Notes: generated from the sequence alone by a model not told the origin. A stretch of 64,000 nt of DNA from G965279355 sp965279355 (GCA_965279355.1 OZ257155.1:1736001-1800000); one strand, 5' to 3'; shown: positions 44,401 to 53,984, counted from the first letter of the stretch. Numbers and translations are program-made.

Positions 44401-44985
44401 GTGGTGATGATGGGTACCAAGCTTCAATTGCCGGATTTCTATACCGGCCATCTGCTCGTGGCGATGCCCCAGATGGAGGACACGCGCTTCGAGCGCACCG
44501 TCATCTATATGTGCGCGCACAACAAGGACGGCGCGATGGGCATCGTGGTGAACAAGCTGTTCGACGCGATCACCTTCCCCGACCTCCTGGAGCAGCTGAA
44601 TATCGAGACCGGTCCGAAGACGGAACAGATCCGTGTCCATTTCGGTGGCCCCGTTGAATCCGCCCGCGGCTTCGTCCTGCATTCCGACGATTACGTGCGC
44701 GACGGCACCCTGAAAGTGGAAACCGGTTTCGCGCTCACTGCCACCGTCGACATCCTCAAGGCGATCGCCGCCGGCGAAGGGCCGCGCAGTTCGCTACTGG
44801 CGCTGGGTTATGCCGGCTGGGGCCCCGGCCAGCTTGAGAACGAGGTCGCGGCGAACGGCTGGCTGATCGTTCCGGCCGCGGCCAATATCGTCTTCGACAA
44901 TAACCTGCAGGAAAAATGGCAGATGGCGCTGGCGGCGACCGGTGTCACCGTCGCGGCGCTGTCCGGGGTTGCCGGGCGCGCCTGA
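44401..44985 (+). CDS. YqgE/AlgH-family protein
   Basis: 194 aa if the GTG at 44401 is used (AAGGA five bases upstream); ATGs at 44407 and 44410 are alternatives. YqgE signatures: GHLLVAMPQMEDTRFERTV, GAMGIVVNK, HFGGPVESARGFVLH, ALGYAGWGPGQLENEV. It is a widespread single-domain cytoplasmic protein; AlgH affects alginate expression in Pseudomonas but the molecular activity is unknown. It converges on the M16 peptidase with one base between stops. Confidence 0.93.
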   Translation: MVMMGTKLQLPDFYTGHLLVAMPQMEDTRFERTVIYMCAHNKDGAMGIVVNKLFDAITFPDLLEQLNIETGPKTEQIRVHFGGPVESARGFVLHSDDYVRDGTLKVETGFALTATVDILKAIAAGEGPRSSLLALGYAGWGPGQLENEVAANGWLIVPAAANIVFDNNLQEKWQMALAATGVTVAALSGVAGRA

Positions 44986-44986
44986 A

Positions 44987-46243
44987 CTACGAAAGCCGGC
45001 TGCTCAGCTTCCTGTAGGATTCCAGGCTCTCCAGCGGGCCCATCGCGGCAACGGTCGGCCGCCCGCTGAAGATCTTCCGCGCCACCCGCGCGATGTCTTC
45101 GGGACTCACCGCCTCGATCTTGCGGATCATCTCCTCGACCGGGATCGGCCGTCCATAAATCAGGAGTTGCGAGCCCAGCGCATCCATGCGGGCACCCGGG
45201 CTTTCCAGCGACATCAGGATGCCGGCCTTCATCTGGGTGCGCGAGCGCTGCACTTCCTCTTCCGGACAGGCCTCCTGCACGCCGCGCAGCTGCTCGAACA
45301 GAACCTTGATCAGCTCCGGCGTTTCCTTCTCGCCGGTCCCGGCATAAATCGCGAATACGCCGCCATCGAGATACGGCGCGGCAAAGGAACTCACGTTATA
45401 GGCAAGGCCGCGCTGTTCGCGGATTTCCTGGAACAGCCGGGAGGACATGCCGCCGCCCAGCAGGGTCGACAGGGTCATCGCCGGATAATAGTCGGGGTCG
45501 GCATAAGACACGCCCGGGAAGCCGAGCACGAAATGCACCTGCTCCAGATCCTGATCGCTGCGGAATTCGCCGCCGGTGTAACGCGCGGATTCATAGCTCG
45601 TGTCGCCCTGCGACGGCAGATCGGCGAACGCCTGGGCAACCATGGCGACCATCGCGTCATGATCGAGATTGCCGGCCGCCGCGAACACCATCGACGACGC
45701 GCCGTAGTGCCGGGTACGGAAATCGACAAGCGCATCGCGGTGCAGCTTCTCGATGACTTCCGACCGGCCCAGAACCGGCCGGCCAAGCGCCTGATCCGGA
45801 TACGCGGCTTCCTGGAAATGATCGAAAATGATGTCGTCTGGCGTGTCCTCAGCCTGACCGAGTTCCTGCAGGATGACGGTGCGCTCGCGCGTCAGCTCCT
45901 GCGGATCGTAAGTGGACCGCAGCAGGATATCCGCCAGCAGATCGACCGCGAGTTTCACGTCCTGTTTCAGAACCTTGATGAAATAGGCGGTCTGCTCGCG
46001 GCTGGTATGGGCGTTCATGCTGCCGCCCACATTCTCGATCTCGATGGCGATGTCGCGGGCGCTGCGGCTGGTCGTGCCCTTGAACGCCATGTGCTCCAGC
46101 ACATGGGCGACACCGTTGACGTCGGCGGTCTCCTGCCGCGTCCCCGCCCCGATCCACACGCCGACGGACACCGTCTCGACGGACTCCATGCGGTCGGTCG
46201 CGACGCGCAGCCCGTTCGGCAGCGTGGTAACGCGGATGCTCAT
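44987..46243 (-). CDS. M16-family zinc peptidase (mitochondrial-processing-peptidase-like)
   Basis: 418 aa. The inverted zinc motif HVLEH gives H47, E50 and H51, with the distal Glu expected in the following helix (REQTAYFIKVLKQD region). The C-terminal half is the second M16 domain (GLAYNVSSFAAPYLDGGVF). The subunit size matches the bacterial PqqL/MPP-beta-like single-chain processing peptidases. The ATG overlaps the thrC stop, so it is coupled to thrC, a very common pairing in alphaproteobacteria. Confidence 0.95.
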   Translation of the reverse strand: MSIRVTTLPNGLRVATDRMESVETVSVGVWIGAGTRQETADVNGVAHVLEHMAFKGTTSRSARDIAIEIENVGGSMNAHTSREQTAYFIKVLKQDVKLAVDLLADILLRSTYDPQELTRERTVILQELGQAEDTPDDIIFDHFQEAAYPDQALGRPVLGRSEVIEKLHRDALVDFRTRHYGASSMVFAAAGNLDHDAMVAMVAQAFADLPSQGDTSYESARYTGGEFRSDQDLEQVHFVLGFPGVSYADPDYYPAMTLSTLLGGGMSSRLFQEIREQRGLAYNVSSFAAPYLDGGVFAIYAGTGEKETPELIKVLFEQLRGVQEACPEEEVQRSRTQMKAGILMSLESPGARMDALGSQLLIYGRPIPVEEMIRKIEAVSPEDIARVARKIFSGRPTVAAMGPLESLESYRKLSSRLS

Positions 46244-47646
46244 CGTGCCGCCTTTGCGTGGGTTGAGACGTAGTCCTGGACCCGCCTGAGATCGTTCGGC
46301 AGGACCGTGATGCGTTCCTTGCGCTGCATCAGGTCCGCCATATGCGGCGGCAGCGGCGGACGGATACCCGTCGCCTTCTCCACCGCATCGGGAAATTTCG
46401 CGGGATGCGCGGTCGCCACGCTCACCATCGGCACCGCGCGATTGCCGCGCTGCGCTTCGGAGGCGACGATGCCGACCGCGGTATGGGGGTCGATCAGCAT
46501 GCCGGTGGTGTCGTAGACGCGCTTGATTGTCGCCAGGGTCTTCTCGTCATCGGCGCGCGCAGCCGTAAAAAGTTTCTTCAGCACGGCATACTGATCGCGC
46601 GGCAACTTCAGGCTGCGGTCGGCGCGGAATCGCTCGAGCATCGCAGTCACCGCCTTGCCCTTGCGCCCCGACAGTTCGAACAGAAGCCGCTCGAAATTGC
46701 TCGAGACCTGGATATCCATGCTGGGCGACAGCGACGGCTCCACCGTTTCCATCTTCATGGTCCCGGTGGTCAGCATCCGGTGCAGGATGTCGTTGCGGTT
46801 GGAGCCGATCACGAAACGCTCGACCGGCAAGCCCATGCGTTTGGCGCCGTAACCCGCAAACACGTTGCCGAAATTCCCGGTCGGCACGCTGAAAGCGACC
46901 GGACGCCCCGGCGCGCCCAGCGCCAGCGCCGCCGACGCGTAATAGACGATCTGGGCCGCGATGCGCGCCCAATTGATCGAGTTGACGGCCGATAGATGAA
47001 GACGGTCGCGGAAGGCGGTGTCATTGAACATCGCCTTCACCATGTCCTGACAGTCGTCGAACGTGCCTTCGACGGCAATCGCGTGAACATTCGCGGACGG
47101 CACCGTGGTCATCTGGCGGCGCTGGACATCCGACACGCGGCCCTGCGGATAGAGGATGAAGATGTCGATGGCGTCGCGGTCGCGGCAGGCCTCGATCGCG
47201 GCCGAGCCGGTATCGCCCGACGTCGCGCCCACAATCGTGGTGCGCGCGCGCTGCTTCTTCAGAACATGGTCGAACAGACGCCCGACGACCTGCAGCGCGT
47301 AATCCTTGAACGCCAGGGTCGGGCCGTGGAACAGCTCGAGCAGCCAGTCGTTGTCGGCGATCTGGCGCAGCGGCGCCACCGCCGGATGATCGAACCCGCG
47401 ATAGCTGTCGGCGATGATGGCATTGAGGTCGCGCTGCGACAGCGCCGGGCCGACGAACGGCTGCAACAGGCGCTGCGCGATCTCGACATAGGGCCGGCCC
47501 TGCAGCTTGCGCCACTCGGCAGCCGAGAGCCTGGGCCACGCCGACGGCACATAGAGCCCCCCGTCCCGGGCGAGCCCGGCCAGCAGAACACTGTCAAAGT
47601 TAAGGGCGGGGGCGACGCCCCTTGTGGAGATATAGCGCATTGGCAT
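46240..47646 (-). CDS. thrC: Threonine synthase
   Basis: 468 aa, the long fungal/proteobacterial type. PLP Lys114 in TLAFKDYALQ, phosphate cup in GATSGDTGSAAIEA, and YISTRGVAPALNFDSVLLAGLARDGGLYVP as the N-terminal signature. It converts O-phosphohomoserine (made by ThrB, also in this window) to threonine. Two ATG starts (47646, 47640) have no clear ribosome site. Confidence 0.97.
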   Translation of the reverse strand: MPMRYISTRGVAPALNFDSVLLAGLARDGGLYVPSAWPRLSAAEWRKLQGRPYVEIAQRLLQPFVGPALSQRDLNAIIADSYRGFDHPAVAPLRQIADNDWLLELFHGPTLAFKDYALQVVGRLFDHVLKKQRARTTIVGATSGDTGSAAIEACRDRDAIDIFILYPQGRVSDVQRRQMTTVPSANVHAIAVEGTFDDCQDMVKAMFNDTAFRDRLHLSAVNSINWARIAAQIVYYASAALALGAPGRPVAFSVPTGNFGNVFAGYGAKRMGLPVERFVIGSNRNDILHRMLTTGTMKMETVEPSLSPSMDIQVSSNFERLLFELSGRKGKAVTAMLERFRADRSLKLPRDQYAVLKKLFTAARADDEKTLATIKRVYDTTGMLIDPHTAVGIVASEAQRGNRAVPMVSVATAHPAKFPDAVEKATGIRPPLPPHMADLMQRKERITVLPNDLRRVQDYVSTHAKAAR

Positions 47647-47664
47647 GGGATTTAGCGGCGGAGA

Positions 47665-48771
47665 CTAGCCGCCGGGGGCCGACGCGGCAAGCGAACCGGC
47701 GGGCGGACGGGGGTGCGCCGGACCGCCGGACGGCGGCAGAATCTGCGCCGTCTCACCCACCTCCAGGACGCGGAACCCGGCCTGGGATACGCCGCGCTCG
47801 CGCCGCGCCTCCTCCAGGTCGCGGAGCGGTGCGTCGATAGCCTCGTCGGTCAGCTGGAAGCAGCCAAAATGCGTTGCCACGCTGAGCCGCGTTTCGAGAT
47901 CGAAATGCGCCTGCACGGCCTCGCCCGGATTCATATGCGAGGCCCGCATGAACCAGCGCGGCTCATAGGCGCCGATCGGCAGCAGCGACAGATCGATCGG
48001 TCCCAGGCGGCGCCGGATTTCGGAGAAATGCCCGGCATAGCCGGTATCGCCGGCAAAGAACACGCGGCGCCCGTCCATCTCGCAGACAAAGCCGCCCCAC
48101 AGGCTGCGGTTGCGGCCCCGAATGCCCCGTCCCGACCAATGCTGTGCCGGGGTCAGCGTGACCTTCATGTCGCCGACGTCGGTACTCTCCCACCAGTCGA
48201 GTTCGCACACATTCTTCAGGCCGAACTCGGCAAGGAAGGCCCGGTTGCCGAGCGTCGTCACGATCAGCGGCGCATGGACCGCATCCAGCCGCCTGAGGGT
48301 GTGAAGATCGAGATGGTCGTAATGATTGTGGCTGAGCAGCACGACATGGATCGGGGGCAACGCCTCGAAAGCCAGACCCGGCGCCCGCACCCGTTTGGGC
48401 CCCGCCCATTGCAGCGGACTCGCCCGCTCCGCATAAACCGGATCGGTCAGCACATTGAGGCCGCGAACCTGCATCAGAAACGTGATGTGGTTGATGAAGG
48501 TAAGGACGACTTCGCCGTGACCGACATCCTGCGGCAGGCTCGGGGTTGCCCGGTTCTCGACCCATGCGGGCCATGCCGCGCTCTGACGCGTGCGCTGCCA
48601 CCGCCAGAAATCCTTGAACGACTTTCCGGCCGAGCCGGTCGGGTTGAAGAACGTCTCTCCGTTGAAATGATCGGACACCGGACCGCGATGCCCGGGCCCG
48701 CCCGTCATCGACCTTCGGGTGGCATAGAGTCCGATCACAAGATCGAACAGCTGCCGGAGAAGCGTTCCCAT
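47665..48771 (-). CDS. MBL-fold hydrolase, NAPE-PLD/RomA/UlaG-like
   Basis: 368 aa. Metal-binding motif SHNHYDHLD gives H148, H150, D152 and H153; GDTGYAGHFSEI and the final ATHFGCFQL His complete the site. VVLTFINHITFLMQVRGLNVLTDPVYAERASP is typical of the NAPE-PLD-like group, which cleaves phosphodiester-containing lipids. No signal peptide is convincing, though the first helix (LFDLVIGLYA) is hydrophobic. It sits between the M32 peptidase and thrC in the same run. The lipid substrate is only inferred. Confidence 0.85.
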   Translation of the reverse strand: MGTLLRQLFDLVIGLYATRRSMTGGPGHRGPVSDHFNGETFFNPTGSAGKSFKDFWRWQRTRQSAAWPAWVENRATPSLPQDVGHGEVVLTFINHITFLMQVRGLNVLTDPVYAERASPLQWAGPKRVRAPGLAFEALPPIHVVLLSHNHYDHLDLHTLRRLDAVHAPLIVTTLGNRAFLAEFGLKNVCELDWWESTDVGDMKVTLTPAQHWSGRGIRGRNRSLWGGFVCEMDGRRVFFAGDTGYAGHFSEIRRRLGPIDLSLLPIGAYEPRWFMRASHMNPGEAVQAHFDLETRLSVATHFGCFQLTDEAIDAPLRDLEEARRERGVSQAGFRVLEVGETAQILPPSGGPAHPRPPAGSLAASAPGG

Positions 48772-48777
48772 GCGCGT

Positions 48778-50271
48778 TCAGCCGCCGAGATACCGATTCT
48801 GCAGGTGTGCCTTGTAGATTTCCGGATCGAGCGGCTTGCCCGTCGCCTGGATCAGCAGCTCGCGTGCCGACACCAGCGAGCCCTTGCCGTGCACGTTGGT
48901 CCGCAGCCACGCCATCAGCGGCGAAAAGTCACCTTTGCCAAGGGCCGCCGGAATGCCGGGGTTGGCCCGCCGCGCGGCATCGAAGAGCTGTGCCGCCGTC
49001 ATCGCACCCAGCGTGTACGTGGGGAAATAGCCCCAGGCGCCGCCGGGCCAGTGGATGTCCTGCATACAGCCGTCCCTGTCATCCGGCGGCACGATGCCGA
49101 TCAGTTCCTTCATCCCCTCGGCCCAGGCCCCGGGGAGATCGGCGAGCTTCATGTCGCCCGCGATAAGCGCCTGTTCCAGCCGGAAGCGTAGAATGACATG
49201 CGCCGGATAGGTCGCCTCGTCGGCGTCGACACGGATCAGCCCGCGATCGACCTTCGTGTACAGGCGATAGAGATTCTCCGAACCCCACGCCGGACCCGAA
49301 CCGCCCAGCGCCGCAGCCGCGACCGGCGCCATCCATTCGATGAACTCGCGCGACCGCGACGCCTGCATCTCGATCAGCAGCGATTGGCTTTCGTGGATGC
49401 TCATGCCAAGCGCGGAACCGACCGGCTGGTTGCGCCACGCCTTCGGCAGGCCGCGTTCGTACATTGCATGGCCGGTCTCGTGCAGAACGCCCATCAGGCC
49501 GCGCGTGAAGTCCTGCTCGTCCCAGCGCGTGGTCAGGCGGATATCGTCCGGTACGCCGCCGCAGAACGGATGTGCGCTGGTGTCGAGGCGGCCGTGGTCG
49601 AAGTCGAAACCGACGGCCTCCATCAGGGTGCGGGCCAGCGCTTCCTGTTTGGCGGCGGGAAACGGCCCCAGCGGTTTTTCGATCTTCGGGCCGCGCGTCT
49701 GCTTCTCGATTACCGCGGCGATGAAGCCCGGCAGAAATTCGGCCAGCTTTGCAAACACCGGCTCGATTTCGGCGGCGCGCGCATCGGGCTCGTACTGGTC
49801 GAGCAGCGCGTCATAGGGCGAAACGCCGAACGCCTGCGATTTGATCTGCGCCTGCTCGCGCACAAGATCGAGCACACGCTGCAGCAGCGGCAGGAGCGAC
49901 TTGAAATCGTTGGCCGGCCGCGCCTTGCGCCAGCACAGCTCGCTTTCCGACACCGCCTTGGACGTCGCTTCCACAAGATCGGTCGGCAGGCAGGTGGCAT
50001 GCCGCCAGTTGCGCTTCATCTCCCGCAGATTGGCGAGCTGCCAGTCGTCGAGGCTCTTTTCGGCGCCGGCCTGCGCGAACAGGTCGCCCAGCGCCTTGTC
50101 CGTCAGCATCTCATGCGCCACGACACTGAGCGTGGCCAGCTGTTCGGTCCGCGCCTCACCGCCACCTGGCGGCATCAGCGTCTCCAGATCCCATTGCAGG
50201 ACGCCCGACGCCTCCTGAACCAGATTGCGGCGCTTGAAACGGGTTTCGAGCTCGGCGTAAGCGGTCGCCAT
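48778..50271 (-). CDS. M32-family thermostable (Taq) carboxypeptidase
   Basis: 497 aa. HETGH gives H264, E265 and H268, with a downstream Glu in MSIHESQSLLIEMQASRS; LYTKVDRGLIRVDADEATYPAHVILRF and WPGGAWGYFPTYTLGAM are strong M32 signatures. It is a cytoplasmic zinc carboxypeptidase with broad specificity. It lies eight bases after the SURF1 gene, so it belongs to the same long run without any evident link to respiration. Confidence 0.95.
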   Translation of the reverse strand: MATAYAELETRFKRRNLVQEASGVLQWDLETLMPPGGGEARTEQLATLSVVAHEMLTDKALGDLFAQAGAEKSLDDWQLANLREMKRNWRHATCLPTDLVEATSKAVSESELCWRKARPANDFKSLLPLLQRVLDLVREQAQIKSQAFGVSPYDALLDQYEPDARAAEIEPVFAKLAEFLPGFIAAVIEKQTRGPKIEKPLGPFPAAKQEALARTLMEAVGFDFDHGRLDTSAHPFCGGVPDDIRLTTRWDEQDFTRGLMGVLHETGHAMYERGLPKAWRNQPVGSALGMSIHESQSLLIEMQASRSREFIEWMAPVAAAALGGSGPAWGSENLYRLYTKVDRGLIRVDADEATYPAHVILRFRLEQALIAGDMKLADLPGAWAEGMKELIGIVPPDDRDGCMQDIHWPGGAWGYFPTYTLGAMTAAQLFDAARRANPGIPAALGKGDFSPLMAWLRTNVHGKGSLVSARELLIQATGKPLDPEIYKAHLQNRYLGG

Positions 50272-50279
50272 GACGGCTC

Positions 50280-50996
50280 CTAGACTGGCTTGCGGGACCA
50301 GACGATGTAAATCACGAGCAGCGCAAGCGCGAGTGAGAACCAGGTGAACGCGTATTGCAGATGCGGATCGGGCAGTTCAATCTGCGTCTGGCCGCCGATC
50401 GGGAAGCCGCCGGGATTGGGGGTCAGGTCCGCCTCGATGTAATAGGGCTCGACGCGATCGAGACCGGCCCGCCTCTGCATTTCCGGCAGGTCGAACCAGA
50501 ACCAGTGATTGCCGGCCGCATCGTTATCGGGCATCAGCCATCCCCGGCGCGGATCGCGGCGCAGGAAGCCGGTCACGGAAACCGGCCCGCTCACCTGCCC
50601 TTCGGCGCGGCGCGCGACCTCTTTGCGTTCCTTCGGGACCCAGCCGCGGTTGACCAGCACGGCAGGGGCGCCGTCGCGCAGCAGCGGCGTGACGATGGCA
50701 AACCCGTCATTGCCGCGCTGCGAGCGCGCATAGACATAAAGCTCGCGGTCATGGGCGAACGTACCCTTCAGCTCGACGCGGCGGAATTCGTAGGGGCCGA
50801 GGTCCGGCGGCGAGACGGGCAGCGCCACCGGCGCCTCGGCGGCGCGCGCGGCGCGGAAGGAATTGATCTCCGCTTTTTCGGCGTGGCGGAACATCTGCCA
50901 GGTGCCGAGCGCCAGCAGGCACAGGATGCCCGTGCCGGCGATCAGGGTCGGCCAGAAGCGCGGTGTGAAGCCGAGAAGACCGGTCTTAGAGGACAT
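50280..50996 (-). CDS. SURF1-family cytochrome oxidase assembly protein
   Basis: 238 aa with terminal membrane helices (FWPTLIAGTGILCLLALGTWQ and YAFTWFSLALALLVIYIVW) and the periplasmic SURF1 region: PYEFRRVELKGTF, VLVNRGWVPKE, GFLRRDPRRGWLMPDNDAAGNHWFWFDLP. It delivers or inserts heme A into subunit I. Its start overlaps the DUF983 gene by 11 bases. Confidence 0.95.
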   Translation of the reverse strand: MSSKTGLLGFTPRFWPTLIAGTGILCLLALGTWQMFRHAEKAEINSFRAARAAEAPVALPVSPPDLGPYEFRRVELKGTFAHDRELYVYARSQRGNDGFAIVTPLLRDGAPAVLVNRGWVPKERKEVARRAEGQVSGPVSVTGFLRRDPRRGWLMPDNDAAGNHWFWFDLPEMQRRAGLDRVEPYYIEADLTPNPGGFPIGGQTQIELPDPHLQYAFTWFSLALALLVIYIVWSRKPV

Positions 50997-51351
50997 CGGA
51001 GCCCGAGGCGCGGTGGCGGAACTGCAGCGCGATCAGCCCCGCCTTGAGGACACGCAGCATGAAGATCGCACCAGCGAGGATCACACCCGGCCAGATCAGC
51101 GCATGGACCCACAGCGGCGGTCCGACCTTTACTTCAAGGATGGCGGCAAGGCCCACGACGATAAAACCCAGAATCAGAATGACGAACACCGCCGGCCCGT
51201 CCCCGGCATCCTGCGCGCGAAGATCGAGCCCGCAGGTTGCGCAACGTTCGCGGATGGTCAGCAGGCCATCATACAGCGCGCCGGTGCCGCAACGCGGGCA
51301 GCGGCAGCGCAGGCCCGCCACGAACGGCGAGACCTGCGCGTGCTCACTCAT
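50986..51351 (-). CDS. DUF983 small membrane protein
   Basis: 121 aa. Zinc-ribbon-like cysteines at the N-terminus (RCRCPRCGTG and ERCATCGLDL), then two membrane helices (VFVILILGFIVVGLAAILE and LIWPGVILAGAIFMLRVLK). DUF983 genes sit beside COX3 and SURF1 in many alphaproteobacteria and are assumed to take part in oxidase biogenesis, but no activity is known. Confidence 0.92.
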   Translation of the reverse strand: MSEHAQVSPFVAGLRCRCPRCGTGALYDGLLTIRERCATCGLDLRAQDAGDGPAVFVILILGFIVVGLAAILEVKVGPPLWVHALIWPGVILAGAIFMLRVLKAGLIALQFRHRASGSDVL

Positions 51352-51396
51352 GGCAGCCCGTCTGCCGGTCGCCCGCCTTGCGGGCCGGGATATCGA

Positions 51397-52263
51397 TCAA
51401 TGCGCCGCAATCGTGGCGCCGACCGAGCCCCACCAGTAGATGCAGATAAAGAGGAAAATCCACACCACGTCGACGAAGTGCCAGTACCAGGCCGCCGCCT
51501 CGAAACCGAAGTGACGCTCGGGCGTGAAGTGGCCCTTCATCGCACGGAACAGACAGACGGCAAGGAAGATGGTGCCGACGAGCACGTGGAAGCCGTGGAA
51601 ACCGGTCGCCATGTAGAAGGTCGACGAATAAATGCCGTCCTTGAAGCCGAACGCCGCATGCGCGTACTCGTACGCTTGGCAGGCGGTGAACAGCATGCCG
51701 AGAACCACGGTCAGCGCCAGACCGTAGATCAGGCTCTGGCGGTTGCCTTCACGCAGCGCGTGATGCGCCCAGGTGACGGTTGTACCCGACGTCAGCAGGA
51801 TCAGCGTGTTGAGGAAGGGCAGATCCCACGGATCAAACACATGGATGCCTTCCGGCGGCCAGGTCGCGCTGTTGGCGTGTTCGGGATACAGCGAGAAATG
51901 GAAGAACGCCCAGAAGAAGGCGAGGAAGAACATCACTTCCGAACTGATGAACAGGAACATGCCGTAGCGCAGGCCAAGGCGGACAACCGGGGAATGGACG
52001 CCGGGGGTGCGGGATTCCGACACCACGACCGCCCACCACGAATACATCGTGAAAAGCACCAACAGCAGGCCCGGCAGGATCGTCCACGCCTTGAAGGCGG
52101 CGATCGTCGGCCGCAGCGTGGTGCCCAGCAGATCGGGGTGCAGATACAGGATCAGCCCGAATGCGGTCAGGAACGCCCCGATCGAGCCAATGATCGGCCA
52201 CGGACTCGGATCGGGCATGTGATAGGGGTGCTTGATACCGCTGCCCGTGATCGTCTGCGCCAT
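51397..52263 (-). CDS. ctaE: Cytochrome c oxidase subunit III
   Basis: 288 aa with seven helices; typical features are WPPEGIHVFDPWDLPFLNT, LLTSGTTVTWAHHAL, GFHVLVGTIFLAV and the terminal WYWHFVDVVWIFLFICIYWWG. It stabilises the aa3 core and the proton uptake path. 55 bases after ctaG. Confidence 0.98.
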   Translation of the reverse strand: MAQTITGSGIKHPYHMPDPSPWPIIGSIGAFLTAFGLILYLHPDLLGTTLRPTIAAFKAWTILPGLLLVLFTMYSWWAVVVSESRTPGVHSPVVRLGLRYGMFLFISSEVMFFLAFFWAFFHFSLYPEHANSATWPPEGIHVFDPWDLPFLNTLILLTSGTTVTWAHHALREGNRQSLIYGLALTVVLGMLFTACQAYEYAHAAFGFKDGIYSSTFYMATGFHGFHVLVGTIFLAVCLFRAMKGHFTPERHFGFEAAAWYWHFVDVVWIFLFICIYWWGSVGATIAAH

Positions 52264-52318
52264 GATAGCTCTACTCCTTGCCTCAACACCTGCCGCCCCC
52301 GAGGCGCGGCCCTGATTT

Positions 52319-52909
52319 TCAGTTCACGCGGCTCGCGGCAGGCGCCGCGACCTCGCTCAGCCGCGCCTTTTCATCCTTGGCGCGGAAGAACGTATAGGAC
52401 AGCGTGATCGTCACGTCCTTCATATGCGGATCTTTTTCGATCGCCGGATCGATATAGAACGATACGCCCATGTCGACCGTCTCGCCGGGCCCAAGCGTCT
52501 GCTCGTTGAAGCAGAAGCACGCCACCTTCTGGAAATACGGACCGGCCTTGTGCGGGGTCACGTTGAAGGTCGCCACGCCGACATTCGGCTCGCTGCTGTT
52601 ATTGGTGGCCTTATAGAAGGTCAGCCGGTTTTCCCCGACATGCACCTGAACCTCGCGCTCGGTGGGCTTGAAGCTCCACGGCAGATCGCGGCTTGCGACG
52701 GTCGCATCGAAACGGACGGTGACCAGACGGTCGCCGACCGCACCCGGCGCCTGCGCCGAAACCTGCGTCGTGCCGCCATAGCCGGTCACCTGGCAGAACA
52801 GGCGATAGAGCGGCACCGACGCATAGGCGAGCGCCGCCATGCCGACGACAACGCCGGCCACCGTAAAGGCAACGCGGCGGTTGGCACGATCGGCGCGTCC
52901 GGCAGCCAT
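52319..52909 (-). CDS. ctaG: Cytochrome oxidase assembly protein CtaG (Cox11)
   Basis: 196 aa from the ATG at 52909, which overlaps the stop of the small upstream gene (TGATG). One N-terminal helix anchors a periplasmic domain with the copper motif CFCFNEQ (VACFCFNEQTLGPGE) and PVSFYIDP-type MGVSFYIDP. It builds the CuB centre of subunit I. Confidence 0.97.
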   Translation of the reverse strand: MAAGRADRANRRVAFTVAGVVVGMAALAYASVPLYRLFCQVTGYGGTTQVSAQAPGAVGDRLVTVRFDATVASRDLPWSFKPTEREVQVHVGENRLTFYKATNNSSEPNVGVATFNVTPHKAGPYFQKVACFCFNEQTLGPGETVDMGVSFYIDPAIEKDPHMKDVTITLSYTFFRAKDEKARLSEVAAPAASRVN

Positions 52910-53043
52910 CACTGCGTCCCCATGCGGACAATGGTGATGATGAAGAACAGCAGCATCACGCCGGCCACGGTCAGGCCGACGGCGATGTTCTTGTTGCGAC
53001 GCTTGCGGAAGAATTCATCCCGGGACACGGCCGCCTCGCTCAC
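52909..53043 (-). CDS. 44-residue single-helix protein in the cox operon (CoxF-like)
   Basis: A short gene starting with GTG at 53043 inside the ctaB stop (GTGA) and ending on the ctaG start (TGATG). It reads MSEAAVSRDEFFRKRRNKN followed by one membrane helix (IAVGLTVAGVMLLFFIITI) and VRMGTQ. Basic residues before the helix put the N-terminus in the cytoplasm. Similar tiny proteins between ctaB and ctaG are annotated as CoxF or cytochrome oxidase small assembly proteins. The double stop/start overlap strongly supports it as real. Confidence 0.85.
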   Translation of the reverse strand: MSEAAVSRDEFFRKRRNKNIAVGLTVAGVMLLFFIITIVRMGTQ

Positions 53044-53960
53044 GACAGCACCGCCGCACCGGTGCGCTCGATCAGCAGCACCGCGAACAGCAGGAACAGG
53101 TAGACGATGGAATAGCCGAACAGCCGGCGGGCGGCAGTTTCACCGCTGTCACGCTTCACCGCGATGGCTCCGGCGATAAAGACGGCGCCCAGCACGATTG
53201 CGAGAGCGAGATAAACCACGCTCGCCGCGCCCAGCGCCCAGGGGAGGATGGTCACCGGGACCATCACCAACGAGTAGAGCAGGATCTGGCGGCGTGTCTC
53301 CGCATCGCCGGCGACGACCGGGAGCATCGGCACGCCGGCCTTCGCGTAGTCCTTGCAGCGATAGAGCGCCAGCGCCCAGAAATGCGGCGGCGTCCACAGG
53401 AAGATGATCGCGAACAGCGAGAGCGACACCAGCGAGATATCGCCGGTCACCGCCGCCCAGCCGATCATCGGCGGGAACGCGCCGGCGGCACCGCCGATCA
53501 CGATGTTCTGCGGCGTGCGGCGCTTCAGCCAGATCGTGTAGATGAAGACGTAGAAGCAGATCGAGAGCGCCAGCAGCGCCGCGGCGGCGAAGTTCACCGC
53601 CAGCGCCATCACCAACACCGAGAACACTGACAGCACCACACCGAAGGCCAGCGCTTCCGCCGGCTCCATGCGCCCGGCCGGCAGCGGCCGGTCGGCCGTG
53701 CGGGTCATCAAAGCGTCGATATCGCGCTCGTACCACATGTTGATGGCACCGGCCGCCCCCGCGCCGACCGCGATGCACAGCACGGCGATCGCGCCCAGCA
53801 CCGGATGGATATGCCCGGGCGCCAGCATCAACCCCGCAAGGCCGGTGAAGACGACAAGGCTCATCACCCGCGGCTTCAACAGCACCCAGAAGTCACGCAC
53901 CTCGGCGCCGTCGCCCGAGAGGGCGAGCGGCGCTGTGGCGTTGATGGACCGGTCGCTCAA
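53040..53960 (-). CDS. ctaB: Protoheme IX farnesyltransferase (heme O synthase)
   Basis: 306 aa UbiA-type membrane enzyme. Allylic diphosphate sites NMWYERDIDALMTRTADRPL and the second Asp-rich/loop region around RCKDYAKAGVPMLPVVAGD are present, with about nine helices. It makes heme O, which CtaA in this window turns into heme A. It follows ctaD by 24 bases. Confidence 0.97.
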   Translation of the reverse strand: MSDRSINATAPLALSGDGAEVRDFWVLLKPRVMSLVVFTGLAGLMLAPGHIHPVLGAIAVLCIAVGAGAAGAINMWYERDIDALMTRTADRPLPAGRMEPAEALAFGVVLSVFSVLVMALAVNFAAAALLALSICFYVFIYTIWLKRRTPQNIVIGGAAGAFPPMIGWAAVTGDISLVSLSLFAIIFLWTPPHFWALALYRCKDYAKAGVPMLPVVAGDAETRRQILLYSLVMVPVTILPWALGAASVVYLALAIVLGAVFIAGAIAVKRDSGETAARRLFGYSIVYLFLLFAVLLIERTGAAVLS

Positions 53961-53984
53961 ACGACGTCTCCTGCGCGTCCGGCC

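Noticed and set aside
44942..49191. Long plus-strand frames opposite the M16 peptidase and MBL hydrolase genes
   Set aside because: They track the codon pattern of the real genes on the minus strand and show no signal, domain or start site.
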